Assembly (NCBI RefSeq): GCF_019703515.2
Contig: NC_059379.1
Coordinates: 21,689,880 to 21,753,879, forward strand
Length of the DNA: 64,000 nucleotides
Direction: 5' to 3'
Source of the DNA: Myxocyprinus asiaticus
Taxonomy: Eukaryota; Chordata; Actinopteri; Cypriniformes; Catostomidae
Shown here piece by piece: positions 35,007 through 47,099 of this stretch. Under the pieces are notes generated by a model. It searched no databases, was not told the origin of the DNA, and saw only the letters and a list, made by a program, of their open reading frames with translations. The position numbers and the translations under genes were made by a program. Position 1 is the stretch's first letter; the number at the start of each line of letters is the position of its first letter.

Positions 35007-35943
35007 TTATCCGCTTGTGTTGCGTGCCACTACCTGGGACGAAACCGGTTCCACCCGGAGGTTGTAGAACCTTGCAAAGGTGTTGGGTGTTGCCCAGCCC
35101 GCTGCTCTGCAAATGTCTGTTAGAGAGGCACCTCTGGCCAGGGCCCAACAAGCCGCTACACCACGGGTAGAATGGGCTCGTAGCCCTACCGGGGGTGGCA
35201 TGTTTTGGGCGAGACATGCCATAGTTATGGTGTCAATGAGGCAGTGGGCGATCCTCTGCTTGGAGACAGCGCTTCCTTTCCGCTGTGCACCAAAGCAGAC
35301 AAAGAGCTGCTCAGAGATTCTAAAGCTCTGCGTGCGATCCAAATAGATGCGTAAAGCGCGCACCGGACACAGCAACGCCAGGGCTGGGTAGGCCTCCTCC
35401 TGGGGCAGCGCTTGCAGGTTCACCACCTGGTCCCTAAAAGGAGTGGTGGGAACCTTGGGCACATAGCCCGGTCGGGGGTCTCAGGATCACGTGAGAATAG
35501 CCCGGACCGAACTCCAGGCACGTTTCGCTGACAGAGAACGCTTGCAGGTCACCTACCCTCTTGATGGAAGTGAGCGCAGTCAGGAGGGCAGTTTTCAAGG
35601 AGAGTGCCTTAAGCCCGGCTGACTGCAAAGCTCAAAGGGGGCTCTCTGTAGACCCTGAAAAACTACAGAGGTCCGATGAGGGAACAAGGCGCGGCCTGGA
35701 GGGATTCAGCCTCCTGGCGCCTCTTAGGAACCTGATGATCAGATCATGCTTCCCTAAGGACTTACCGTCGACTGCGTCATGGTGTGCTGCTATGGCAGCA
35801 ACGTACACCTTCAAGGTGGAAGGGGACAGCCTCCCTTCCAACCTCTCTTGCAGGAAGGAAAGCACTGATCTGACTGCGCACCTCTGGGGGTCTTCCTGAT
35901 GGGAAGAACACCACTTAGCGAATAGACGCCACTTAAAAGGCAT
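35007..35943 (-). pseudogene. DIRS tyrosine recombinase pseudogene (copy D)
   Basis: The catalytic half is an undamaged 151-codon frame (35007-35462) running from PKVPTTPFRDQ through KQRIAHCLID, RAHSTRGVAA and FARFYNLRVEP. It includes HxxR and the nucleophilic Tyr. The upstream half holds the DNA-binding region (35632-35943, KWCSSHQEDPQRC, SVLSFLQERLEGR) and the SIKRVGDL Arg (35434-35628). Between them are the three subfamily lesions: 2 bases lost near 35670, 1 base lost near 35630, and an extra C at 35474-35478. No full protein can be made. Confidence 0.9.
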
Positions 35944-37690
35944 ACAGGCGCCTCGTAGAGGGAGCCCTAGTCTGAGTGAACGTGTCTACCACCGCAGGTG
36001 GGAGACAGCTTAGGTCTTCCGCGTCCCATCCAGGGGCCAGACATGGAGATTCCAGAGGTCTGGGCGCAGGTGCCAGATGGTGCCCCTTCCCTGAGAAAGA
36101 AGGGCCTTCCTCAGGGGAATTTGCCCGGGGGGAGCTGTCACGAGGAGCGTGAGGTCCGAGCACCACGTCTGGGCGGGCCAGTAGGGTGCTTACCAGGACG
36201 ACCTTCTCCTCATCCTCCCTGACCTTGCACAGGGTCTGTGCGAGCAGGCTCACTGGGGGAAAACGCATATTTGCGAATGCCAGGGGACCAGCTGTGTGCC
36301 AGCGCGTCTATGCTGAGAAAGGCCTCGGTGAGGGCGTACCAGAGCAGGCAGTGGGAGGATTCTTGGGAGGCGAACAGGTGCACCTGTGCCTAACCGAATC
36401 GACTCCAAATCAGCTGGACCACCTGAAGGTGGAGTCTCCACTCTCCCTTGAGGGTAACCTGTTATTACGGCGTGTCCGCCAAAGTGTTGAGGTTGCCCGG
36501 GATGTGAGTGGCTTGCAGCGACTTGGTGCTGCTAACTCCGTTGGAGGAGACGGTGGGCGAGTTATGACATACAGCGGGAGTGCAGACCGCCTTGGCGGTT
36601 GACATATGCTACCGCTGCCGTGCTGTCTGTCCGAACTAGCACGTGCTTGCCTTGGATCAACGGCCGGAACCTCCGCAGGGCGAGCAGAATTGCCAGTAAC
36701 TCGAGGCAGTTGATTTGCCAACGCAGCCGCGGACCCGTCTAGAGGCCGGCGGCTGCGTGCCCATTGCCAACAGCGCCCCATTCCATTTTGGAGGCGTCTG
36801 TCGTGACCACGACGCGCCTGGAGACCAGTTCTAGCGGAACACCTGCTCGTGGAAACGAGAGGTCGGTCCAAGGGCTGAAAAGACAGTGACAGACCGACGT
36901 AATGGCCCGCGGTGTGTCCCGTGGCGCCATGCCCGTCTCGGGACTCGAGTCTGGAGCCAGTGCTGAAGCGGCCTCATATGCATCAACCCGAGCGGGGTGG
37001 CCACCTCCGAGGATGCCATATGCCCCAGGAGCCTCTGAAAAAGTTTCAGTGGAACCGCTGTTTTCTGTTTGAACGCCTTCAAACAGGCCAGCACCGACTG
37101 GGCGCGCTCGTTCGTAAGGTGCGCCATCAAGGAGACTGAGTCCAACTCCAAACCGAGAAAAGAGATGCTCTGAACCGGGAGGAGCTTGCTCTTTTCCCAG
37201 CTGACCCGAAGCCCTAGTCGGCTGAGGTGTGAGAGCACCAGGTCCCTGTGTGCGCATAACCCGTCTCGAGAGTGAGCTAAGATTAGCCAGTCGTCGAGAT
37301 AGTTGAGAATGCGAATGCCCACATCCCTTAAAGGGGCAAGGGCAGCCTCTGCGATCTTCATAAAGACACGAGGAGACAGGGACAGGCCGAAAGGCAGGAC
37401 TTTGTACTGATACGCCTGACCCTCGAACACGAACCGCAGGAAGGGTCTGTGTCGAGGAAGGATCGAGACGTGAAAGTACGCATTCTTCGGGTCTACCGCC
37501 GTGAACCAATCTTGATGCTGGACGCTCGCTAGAATGCGTCTTTGCGTCAGCATCTTGAACGGGAGTCTGTGTAAGGCCCGGTTCAGTACTCGCAGGACCA
37601 AGATTGGCCGCAACCCACCGCCTCTTTTCGGTACAATGAAGTAGGGGCTGTAAAACCCCTTCTTCATCTCGGCTGGAGGGACAGGTTCTA
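35944..37690 (-). pseudogene. DIRS RT-RNase H-Dam-like pseudogene (copy D)
   Basis: The RT is intact over a long frame (36831-37853, of which about 37690 downward is RT): PPAEMKKGFYSPYFIVPK, AVDPKNAYFHV, QYKVLPFGLSLSPRVF and the catalytic YLDD at 37290-37301. The thumb region continues to GHMASSEVATPLGL. The first part of that frame (37853-37700) is leader-like sequence fused by deletion and is not RT. A small deletion near 36905 shifts the frame at the start of RNase H. TTDASKMEWGA, the ADTLS-equivalent and the Dam-like tail (36250-36441 and on) lie in other frames. It is the best-preserved polymerase core in the window, but the polyprotein is broken. Confidence 0.9.
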
Positions 37691-37889
37691 TCGCGTCCTT
37701 CCGTAGACCGCCGCTGGAGCGCCAACCTGCCAAATGGAGTGGTGGACGGTGGTCGTGATGCCAGCCGTACACACCGGATATGTGACCCAGGGAACAAGGA
37801 AACCACTCTTGCGGAGCTCTTGAGTACTGCAGCCACTTAGGCATGCAGCGCAATTAAATGCAAAAGGTAACAAAAAGATGAAGATCTGC

Positions 37890-39311
37890 TTACCAGCTCC
37901 AGAGCAGCAGGTTCCGTTGTCCCTGGGTCGCCCGTCTCAGGGGCGCTTCGAAGACCTCCGTGGGTTCTTCGGTGCCGGCTGTGAGACGGGTGACGTCGGC
38001 TTCCTGCGGTGGGCTCCACGCCGGGGCCGGGCCGGAGGGGTGGGCTGCGGCGGAGCCGGTGCAGTCACCGCAGGGGAACGCCCTCGCCGATGAGTAGATG
38101 GGGTGCGGGATCTTGTGCCACGCCGGGGCAGGATAAGCATCCATCTACTGCTCTACCATCGAGAACTGCTGGGCAAAGTCCTTGACGGTGTCGCCGAATA
38201 GGCCCGCCTGGGAAATGGGGGCAGCAAGGAATCGTGTCCTGTCGGCCTCACCCATCTCGACCAGGTTGAGCCAAAGGTGGCGCTCCTGGACCACTAGTGT
38301 GGCCATCGTCCGCCCGAGAGACCGCGCCGTGACCTCCGTCACTCGGAGAGCGAGGTCGGTCGCCGAACGCAGTTCCTGCATCAATCCCGGGGCGGAACTA
38401 CCCTCGTGCAGTTCCTTTAGCACCTTGGCGGACTTGCAGGAGAGCCATGGCGTGCAGGGCGGAGGCGGCTTGTCCAGCAGCGCCGTAGGTTTTGACCGTC
38501 AGAGACGACGTAAACCTACAGGCCTTGGATGGGGGCTTTGGGCACCCGCGCCAGGTGGCGGCGCTCTGCGGGCATAGGTGCACCGCGAGCGCCTTTATCC
38601 ACCGGGGGATTGCCGAATAACCCTTGGCCGCCCCACCATCGAGGGTAGTGAGAGCGGGGAAGCTGAAAAGTTCGGGACCGGGCAGTGAAAGGTGCCTCCC
38701 ACGACCTTGTCAGCTCTTCATGCACTTCCGGGAAGAAAGGAACGGGGCGGGGCGTGGCTTTGAGCGGCGCCGCGAGCCCAGGAACCAATCACAGAGCCGC
38801 GAGGGTTCAGGGAAGAGCGGTGAAATCCACTCTAACCGACGCTCGCGGCTGTCCGGGAAAGCATGTCGTCATCTCCGCGTCAGCCTGTGACTGGGCGATC
38901 GACCCCGAAGGGAGGAGCCCAGCTGAGGCTTCCGACTGGACGAGCCCGCTCTCGATGCTGCGCTCGAGAGCTCATCACTTTCGCGGTCTCCGAATAAGAG
39001 GTCGAACTCGCCGTGAGACGAGCTGGCGGACTCACCCAGAAACCCGATCGGGGCAGACAAGTGTGCTGGGGAATGGGAGGTCCGCGGGGGGATACCCGGC
39101 GGAGGCGGTCCCATTGGGGTCCCCAAATCGCCCCCAGTGCTAGCCGTGCTGACCTCAAACCCGTGGGTAAAAGGACCGAGGCGGGAGCCTCTGGGGTGGC
39201 TCGCTTTCTTACGAAGGCGAGCTGCGACCGCAACGTTGCCATGGACATATTCTCGCAATGAGAACGTGACCATCCACAAACGCTGTCTCCGCGTGAGCAG
39301 TGCCCAGACAC
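37890..39311 (-). pseudogene. DIRS gag pseudogene (copy D)
   Basis: N-terminal frame from about 39280 (CENMSMATLRSQLAFVRK), then a Ser/Pro/acidic stretch (SSHGEFDLLFGDRESDELSS). A frame change leads into FFPEVHEELTRSWEAPFTAR (38720-38760) and another into MHLCPQSAATW (38583). The conserved C-terminal block is open at 38145-38423 (SATDLALRVTE, LGRTMATLVVQERHLWLNL, AAPISQAGLFGD) and ends at a stop after SMVEQ. The order matches copies A and G. Frameshifts prevent a full product. Confidence 0.82.
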
Positions 39312-39639
39312 GAAAGACAGTGATCGTGACCGTTAGAAGGTGAGAGATAACGAGCACAACCAGGAATAACACACAATCGGAAAAGCATCTTTAAAAAGAC
39401 GCGTCTTTAAAAAGACGTTCCGTGTGTGCGCTCTTTTAGAGAAATATATACTCTTTTAGAGGGGAAAAATGCTCTTTCAGAAAATATACTCTCTAGTTTT
39501 TCTGCCGAAGCGCCCAGGGGCGTTCTCTGCAGTGCACCAGTGCAGAGGAGGGAGAAGCCGCTGAAATGCGCCGTCAGATCCAGCAGGTGAATGAACAGTA
39601 GTATTCAGCTCAGCGAGCATGACCGTTCGGCTCCGAAGA

Positions 39640-39827
39640 GAAAATCTGAATGAGTGGTTGCACACCAGCTCCTTTTATACCCGTATGTTCAGGGGAGTGG
39701 CATGCAAATACCACTCGCCAATTTTCATTGGCCTTTTATCAAAGACCAGAGGTGTCTCGGGCTCCCAAGAGTGACCCCTAGTGTCACTACATCGACACCA
39801 ACGTCGAGTGAGTGACAGATAGGGAAC
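39640..39827 (-). promoter_or_regulatory. Left terminal repeat with promoter (copy D)
   Basis: On the minus strand the TATA box is at 39673-39679, the octamer at 39702-39709, paired CCAAT boxes lie beyond it, and the left tip hairpin is at 39784-39816. The transcribed leader extends down to about 39290. Confidence 0.75.
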
Positions 39828-40129
39828 TGGATACCTGTCAAATTATTGGATCAATGCATTAGACCTTGCAGTTTCGTTATTTTTCAATATCTGGATGTTT
39901 ACTTGAATACTTACGCTGTTAGATACCTGAAAAACTTCAAGATACTTATTTTTATCTTTTTTCTGCTATTTTTATTTATTCTTTTGCTAGTAAATGTTTT
40001 CTTTTTTCTTTATATTATAACTCTTTTACTTTAATAATTACTTGGAAAAAACTGATACAAAGTTTACTTAATTGAGAAATACTTGAAGACTACAGTCCAT
40101 TGCTTTAATTTTGTTCATATGTATTTTAA

Positions 40130-40624
40130 AGGGTTAGTTCACCCAAAAATGAAAATTCTCTCATCATTTACTCACCCTCATGATATCCCAGGTGTGTATG
40201 ACTTTCTTTCTTCACCAGAACACATTTGAAGACTAATAGAAAAATATCTCAGCTCAGTAGGTCCTTAAAATGGATGGTGATCAGACTTTTGAAGCTCCAA
40301 AAAGAACAGACAGTCAGCATAAACGTCATCCATATGATTCCAGTTGTTAAAGTAATGTCTTCTAAAGAGATACGATCGCTTTTGGTGTGAAAATATCAAT
40401 ATTTAAGTACTTATTAACTCTAAATCATGGCTATATCATCGTGATTTTTGGAGCTTCAAAAGTCTGATCACCATCCACTTGTATTTTAAAGACCCACTGA
40501 GCTAAGATATTTTTCTATTTTTCTTCAAATGTGTTCTGGTGAAAAAAGAAAGTCATACACTCCTGGGATATCATGAGGGTGTGTGAATAATAAGAGAATT
40601 TTCATTTTTGGGTGAACTATCCCT
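40130..40624. mobile_element. TTAA-flanked foldback element
   Basis: Long inverted arms start AGGGTTAGTTCACCC and end with the inverse of AGGGATAGTTCACCC. Both are flanked by TTAA (40126-40129, 40625-40628). The arms extend over more than 100 bases (TGAAAATTCTC, CATGATATCCCAGG, CTTTTGAAGCTCC). No coding capacity is present. The type is very common in cyprinid genomes, from memory of the family. Confidence 0.85.
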
Positions 40625-41040
40625 TTAATATTTAACTTTTTAAATAAATGAATGTGTTCCATAGAATATTCATTTTTGCTGAGGAACTGGAATTTGGTAT
40701 TGTGACAACACATACATGCTCTTATAGAACAATTCTTATCATGTGCAAAAACAGTAGTACATGCCAGGCAGGGGTTTATTCATGTGAAATTTCTCTGCAT
40801 CTCATTTGTGCAGTAAAGTATAACCACACTGGCAGAGCATTTTGCATGCAGGAGCTTTTTGAACGAGACCAAATATCCTATGGACTTCTTGTTCAAATTC
40901 TGGTCATGTATTTCACTCCAGTGTTTTTGAGGTACAATGTATAATAAACGAGTATGTGACAAAAATGACAGATTGTAGTGTAGTGCATCCACAAAAGCCA
41001 GAATCTTGGAAGCTTCCCAACATAAAAATGGGAAGCCTAG

Positions 41041-41120
41041 ACCAAGAGAGATAGAGAGAGAGATAATAAGATAGAGAGGAGCGAGGTGGAATGAGAAAGA
41101 AGAGAGAGGAATAAACAGGC

Positions 41121-41152
<32 letters not shown>

Positions 41153-41167
41153 TGAGAGAGAGACAGA
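41041..41167. repeat. (GA)n-rich tract
   Basis: Imperfect GA repeats with a pure run at 41122-41143. Confidence 0.9.
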
Positions 41168-42463
41168 TAGAGAGGCAGATTAATAGAAACATGGATGTGC
41201 AGGAAAATGAGGAAGTGCCTCCAAACAGCAGAAACTTTGGAGAAGAATAAATGTCACTGTTCCAAAAAGAATGAAGTTGTATTAATCTCTTGGATAGCCT
41301 TCAAGCCCACCGCACAATAGAGGAAATAGCCCAGCTAGGCTGCCGACCCATTCAATCTTCCTTGCATTCCTCTGAGAATCTTTTGTACAGCCAAGGCCCA
41401 ATGCAATAAAGAGTGATTGAACATCGCTTGAGAAACCACCCATGGAAGGAGCTGGTTTACATTTTAATTATATCAAACAATATAGCAGGAGAAAATCGGT
41501 AGAAGCAGGTAAAGGCCACAATTTACTGCGAGGCAGAGCCATTTACCTCATCAGACTGTGATGGCTTTTTATTGATGTTAACTGCACTGGCTTTGCAGAG
41601 CAGAGCTGTATAATTATGCTGCATCAATCTCAGTCAGACCACACTATGGTATTTGATGTAATTGAAATTATGGAAATTGTCAGATGCTGTTTTAACAGAA
41701 GGTTATTATAGAGTTTTTCTGCCAACCAAGACTCTGCAGCCATTTGCTGTTCTGAAGGCTCTGGGTTGCCCAGCTTTCTTTAAAATAATTTATTTTTTAA
41801 GTGTTGTTCAATTTTGATAAGGGCTGTTAATTCAGCGTGATTAAAAAATAATAATAATGCAATGGCTAGAGCACAATAAAACGGAACATATGTTGGGGTC
41901 TCAATACGCGTTTTAATAGTCACAAGAATTAATTTTAACTTGACACTTCATTTTAAAAATGTTGCAATACTGGTGCAATATGCTGGAAAAAAGTAAGACA
42001 CAACTAGGGATGACATTATTTCCCCCACCAAAGTGATTGAAGCCCACTGTACGGGAACAGTTTGGGTGTGTTAAAGGCCAATGGGGCACCATCAATGTTT
42101 CTCAGCTACCCAGTTTGTTAGGTTTATCTAAAACAAAAAAAACAAACAAAAAAAAGTGTCAGCTCAGTCAGGAAACACTTCTAACCTGAAGCACCATCTC
42201 TGCAAGCATCATCTCACAGAATTTGCAGAGATGAACGCAAGTTACATTTTAGTATATAGGATAATAAGTTATAGACCCAATACAGTTTTACATGATTTGA
42301 AATGACTCATTATGTTTATAGGTGTGCTAACATTATTTTTCTGTTTTCTGTCACACTCACAAATGCAGCAAACAGATTTAAGTACTTAAATGCAATATTA
42401 CTTTGGGTCGACTGTTCACATTTATTTCCTTAAATGCAGAGCAAAAGTTGGCCTACAATGTGT

Positions 42464-42465
<2 letters not shown>

Positions 42466-42500
<35 letters not shown>

Positions 42501-42520
42501 CAACAATAATAATAATAATA
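42466..42520. repeat. (AAT)n microsatellite
   Basis: AAT units with a short AAC interruption. Confidence 0.9.
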
Positions 42521-43606
42521 TGCCTTACTTGTAAAGTACTAACAAAGTGCTTTATACAAACAGGAAACAGACAGTGATAGCAGAAAATAGACAGTACTGG
42601 AAAAAAAAAACACCAATAAATAAACTGCAAATAGATCATCATTTATTTATTTAGATAATCATTTTCAGTAGGTTTGGACTTTGTTTTACTAAACAACAGT
42701 GCTGTGAGCCATTGCATATGCTAATTCAGTGCTAAATCATCGATAAACAGCAGCGAGAGGCGGATAGAAATGTATGCAGGCTTCTTCGAGGGTCTGTGGC
42801 CTTTAAGCTCCGTTTCTACCCCTACTATGCTAAACATCCCCAGGAGTCAGTCTCTACCCCCTAGAGGTAGTCGTGTCAGACTTCATTCTGACACAAGGCT
42901 AACCGCAGCAGGCACCGCCAGACAAAGGTCACAGTGAATATACAACAGCTCCTCTCCTCCCTCCGCCTCATAGCGGGACACAACAGCCTCTGTAATATTC
43001 ATAAGGGATGTGGGGCTTCCTGTGGTTGTGGGATTGCATAAAACAAAACAGATCAAATTGAAAATGTTGTTTGTCAATTTACTAACATTTGTGACAGCTG
43101 AGGTAAAACAAACCACTGAGGGAAAGTTTGATGTGATTTGACCAAAATTCTGATAAGAATTTAAGTAAAACAAATATCTGATGATGAAATTTGATTGGAT
43201 GAGACAGACGACCAGCTGATGCTTGTCAGCATGGAAAAAGGACTGCATCAAGATGACACAATGAAACCACAGTATGTAGACCATATCTTAAACAGAAAAA
43301 CTGTATAGATTATCTCTGTAGAATAAGGTAATTTAATTATAATGTCTTGGAAATAGCAGGTGTACTGCATGCAAACAAAATTACACTACAAAGATGCATA
43401 ACAAACATATAGTGTTTCAGTCGCTTGATTTCTATTTTTGTTGCATTGTGCTGGGTAGCCCCACCCAAAGTGAAAACATTCTGGTGCAAATTCCCACTCC
43501 ACATCACAATATATCACATTTATTAATCGCAATACATTAAACATAATCACAATATTATTGTATCACAACGCATGTACATAATTTTGAATTGCAGGACCCT
43601 GGGGTC

Positions 43607-44487
43607 GGTTGCACCAGCTATACGTACATTACAACTTAGCCTAATTGTGTCGTAAATGGGCACTAAGTCACAATTTACGCACTACTAAATATTTGAGCGT
43701 TGCACCATTAAACTTAGGTAGGACGTAACCCTACGTATGAACTAAATATTTATGGAAGCCTCTGACCAGGAGTAATGGTTGGAATAAAAAAGCAGACTCA
43801 CTTGATGACATCACTGAGCTCATGTTTTGGTTGACAGGCTTCAGTCCTTTCCACATATATGATGTTGGCATTTACACTCGTTTACATTTACAGGAGAAAA
43901 CATTATGTAAAAAACGTACTACTTCAGCATAAAATCTAACTGTGCACTTTCCTGTGTACTCCGCCCAGTGTCAAGTTTCAACATATACGAAGTATATAAG
44001 ATATTAAAATGAATAAATGTCTATTTTTCCAGCCTGTTGTATAAGTAATTATTTATTTATTGTCCCTTATTCGTTTCAGATACAGTTATTAAATATTGTT
44101 ATTTACATAGGCTAAATATACCATTAATGAAATCTTGTTTTATTACGGATCGTATTTTAATGGGGATATAATTTATTACAGTTACGTGAGCAAACAAGGT
44201 TTCATCAACCGTAACGAGATAAAACAGAAATGTATGGCTTTTTAATACTTCTGTGTACAAATTTGAAGGCTTCTTATTGGATCAATTAAGGTAAACGTCA
44301 TATAATGCAACTACGCATTACTTTACAGAGAGCTTACGACCTACTAGTTAAGTCTTACCTTAAGAACAGGTGGTGCAACCAAATTAAGCACTGACTTAGT
44401 TACAAACTAACTAGTAGTTAAGCCCTTAGTGTGAACTTTACGACCCAACTTACGTGAGAACTTACAGTATGCACAGCTGGTGCAACC
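43607..44487. repeat. Foldback element, GGTTGCACCAGCT ends
   Basis: GGTTGCACCAGCTATACGTA at the left pairs with the inverse of the right end, GGTTGCACCAGCTGTGCATA. Further inverted blocks include TTGCACCA/TGGTGCAA inside each arm and TAAGT/ACTTA runs. It is a non-coding inverted-repeat element. I see no clear target duplication. Confidence 0.7.
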
Positions 44488-45089
44488 CCACCCTGGTGAT
44501 TCCCACTAGAGGTCTGCACAGGACTGGTTTTTCCAACCCACTCCCGCCTGCTCCTGCAAGTTTCTATCCCGCACCTGAACGCTCCCGCTGAATTTTACTC
44601 CATGTTCACTTCTCTCTGCCTGCAGTGATTTTCTTCCCGACCGCTCCCACATTTGTTTTTCCACATAGAGCAAAAGCCATTCAAATACATAATAAGTCTA
44701 CACAAAGAATGTTTTATTTTTCTGTTATTGCTATTATCAGATGACATGTGAAAATGATGCCAATTTCACTTGTCTTAAGTTGGTTTCTTAACACTAAATT
44801 GACAATTTTCTAGTCAGAGTTTCACATCTATGATGACACAGAGTGCGCTGAGCTCTGCTATTCTTCTAAAGCTACATTGCCTAACTGCCTTTTTCAGGCT
44901 ATTCTCTGACCCCCCCGCTAATTTGTAACAGTTATGTAGATGGAGATTGGTGACAGCAAAAGCAGACTAAGTCAGTGAACTGAGGGCCATTCGTTCCTAT
45001 ACTCTATTGTGCTGTCCACATGTACACCTGGAGTTAGGCGTAGTAATGGAGTCATTTACTTTAGCATACAAAATAACTGCCCTTTGAGG
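44488..45089. other. Unassigned spacer
   Basis: It begins with CTAGAGGTCTGCACAGGAC, which resembles a hAT terminus, but I found no partner. No gene seen. Confidence 0.4.
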
Positions 45090-45137
45090 GTCCCCTCAGC
45101 GCAGCCATGAGTTCGAGACAATGCGAGGCTCCTCGAT

Positions 45138-47076
45138 GTGGAAACCCCTGCTCCTTCCCGCCACGAGGCCCCACCCACGGGTACGTTAAATGTGATCATC
45201 CCCTTAGTACCCCTCGCCCGGAGCTTGGACACGTGGCTAGCACTTTCCAACCCATCGCGGTGGTTGGTCAGGACCATCCGACTCAGCTACATGATTCAGT
45301 TCGCCAGGCGCCCGCCCCGGTTCAGCGGCGTCTGCTTCACTTTGGTGAAGGGCGAGAATGCCGCCACCTTGCGTGCGGAGATTGCGACCCTTCTGCGCAA
45401 GGGCGCGATAGAGCCTGTCCCTCCAGCCGAGATGAAGAAAGGGTTTTACAGCCCTTACTTCATCGTACCGAAGAAAGGTGGTGGGTTGCGACCAATCTTG
45501 GACCTGCAAGTTCTGAACCAGGCCTCGCACAGACTCCTGTTTAAGATGCTGATGCCAAAGCACATTTTGGCGTGTGTCCGGCATCAAGATTGGTTTGCAG
45601 CGTTGCATTGGTTGCACCTGAAGGACGCATACTTTCACGTCTCGGTTTTACCTCGACACAGACCCTTCCTACAGTCTGCTTTCGACGGCCGGGCGTATCA
45701 GTACAAGGTCCTCCCCTTCGGCCTGTCCCTGTCCCCTCGCGTCTTCACAAAAGTCGCAGAGGCAGCTCTTGCCCCTTTAAGGGAAGTGGGCATCCACATA
45801 CTCAACTACCTCAATGACTGGCTGATCCTAGCTCACTCTCGAGAGTTGCTGTGTGCACACAGGGACCTCATGCTCAGGCACCTCAGCCTGCTAGGGCTTC
45901 GGGTCAACTGGGAAAAGAGCAAGCTCTCACCGGTACAGAGCATCTCTTTTCTTGGCATGGAGTTAGAATCAGTCTCAATGATAGCGCACCTCACGAGCGA
46001 GCGTGTGCATGTGGTCGGTGCTGAACTGCCTGAAGTCGTTCAAGCAGAGAACAGAGGTTCCACTGAAACACTTTCAGAGGCTCCTGGGGCATATGGCATC
46101 CTCGGTGCCGGTCACGGCTCTAGGTTTGATGCATATGAGATCACTTCAGCACTGGCTTCAGACTCGAGTCCCGAGATGGGCATGGCGCCGCGGCACACAT
46201 CGCGTGGCCATCATGCCGATCTGCCGCCACTTGTTCAGCCCTTGGACAGACCTTGCATTTCTACGTGCAAGAGTTCCCCTACAGCAAGTGTCCAGGTGCA
46301 TCATCATTATAACAGACGCCTCCAAGTGAGGCTGGGGCACCGTGTGCAATGGGCTTGCAGCCGCTGGCTCCTGAACAGGAACATGACTGTGTTGGCACAT
46401 CAACTGCCTCGAGTTGCTGGCAGTATTGCTCACCCTGAGGAGGCTTTTGCCATTGATCCGGGGCAAGCATGTGTTGGTCCGGACGGAAAACACAGTGACA
46501 GTAGCGTATATAAATCGCCAAGGCGGCTTACGCTCATGTCACATGTTGCAACTCACCCGCCGTCTCCTCCTATGGAGTCAGCGGCGACTGAGGTCGCTGC
46601 GGGCCACTCACATCCCGGGCAACCTCAACGCCACAGTGGACGCGCTGTCGCAGCAGGTGACGCTCAGGGGAGAGTGGACACTCCACCCCCAGATGGTCCA
46701 GCTGATTTGGAGTTGGTTCGGCAAAGCACAAGTAGACCTATTTGCCTCACAAGAAACCTCCCACTGCTGGCTCTGGTATTCTCCGATGGGGGCCCCCCTC
46801 TGCCCAGACGCGCTGGCACACAATTGGCCCCGGGGGCTGTGCAAGTATGCATTCCCCCCAGTGAGCCTACTTGCACAGACCCTGTGCAAGGTCAGGGAGG
46901 ACGAGGAGCAGGTCACCCTCGTGGCCCCATATTGGCCCACCCAGACTTGGTTCTCAGACCTCACGCTCCTCGCTCCTTGGTTCTCAGACCTCCTTCTCCT
47001 GAGGAAGGACCTTCTTTCTCAGGGACGGGGCACCACCTGGCACCTGTGCCCAGACCTCGGGAACCTCCACGTCTGA
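45138..47076 (+). pseudogene. DIRS RT-RNase H-Dam-like pseudogene (copy E)
   Basis: RT reads from 45138 (NVIIPLVPLARSLDTWLAL) through PPAEMKKGFYSPYF and QYKVLPFGLSLSPRVF. Motif A is spoiled by a short insertion (FAALHWLHLKDAYFHV), and the catalytic box at 45807-45818 reads YLND. A frame change near 45995 puts the thumb and RNase H in another frame (46003-46329), ending with a stop right after TDASK. RNase H resumes at 46414 and runs unbroken to 47076 through RTENTVTVAY, TVDALSQQ and a complete Dam-like tail (VDLFASQ, CPDALAHNW, YAFPPVSL, VAPYWPTQTWF). The apparent single 720-codon frame across this region is an accident of two frames. Confidence 0.9.
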
Positions 47077-47099
47077 CCCTTGGACAGGACGTGGAAGAC

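Larger units (their letters stand above)
33887..39827 (-). mobile_element. DIRS-like copy D, near full length (5941 bp)
   Basis: Both ends are present: right tip at 33887, preceded on plus by AAC (33884-33886), and left tip ending GGGAAC at 39827. On the element strand it therefore ends CCATGAC followed by GTT. It carries leader, gag, RT-RNase H-Dam-like region and recombinase in canonical order. A deletion of about 430 bases relative to G removes the region before RT (junction near 37711). Several frameshifts remain. Flanking sequences differ from those of C and G, so it is an independent insertion. Confidence 0.95.
40625..43606. other. Non-coding interval with microsatellites
   Basis: No recognisable gene. 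A GA-rich tract lies at 41041-41167 and an (AAT)n tract at 42466-42520. The longest ORF (42883-43284, minus) has no recognisable domain. Confidence 0.5.

Noticed and set aside
36739..37836. A 365-residue minus-strand protein in copy D overlapping the RT
   Set aside because: The RT motifs, including YLDD, lie in the other frame (36831-37853). This one is an alternate-frame shadow.
42883..43284. 133-residue minus-strand ORF as a host exon
   Set aside because: No recognisable domain, biased composition and no supporting splice context that I can defend.
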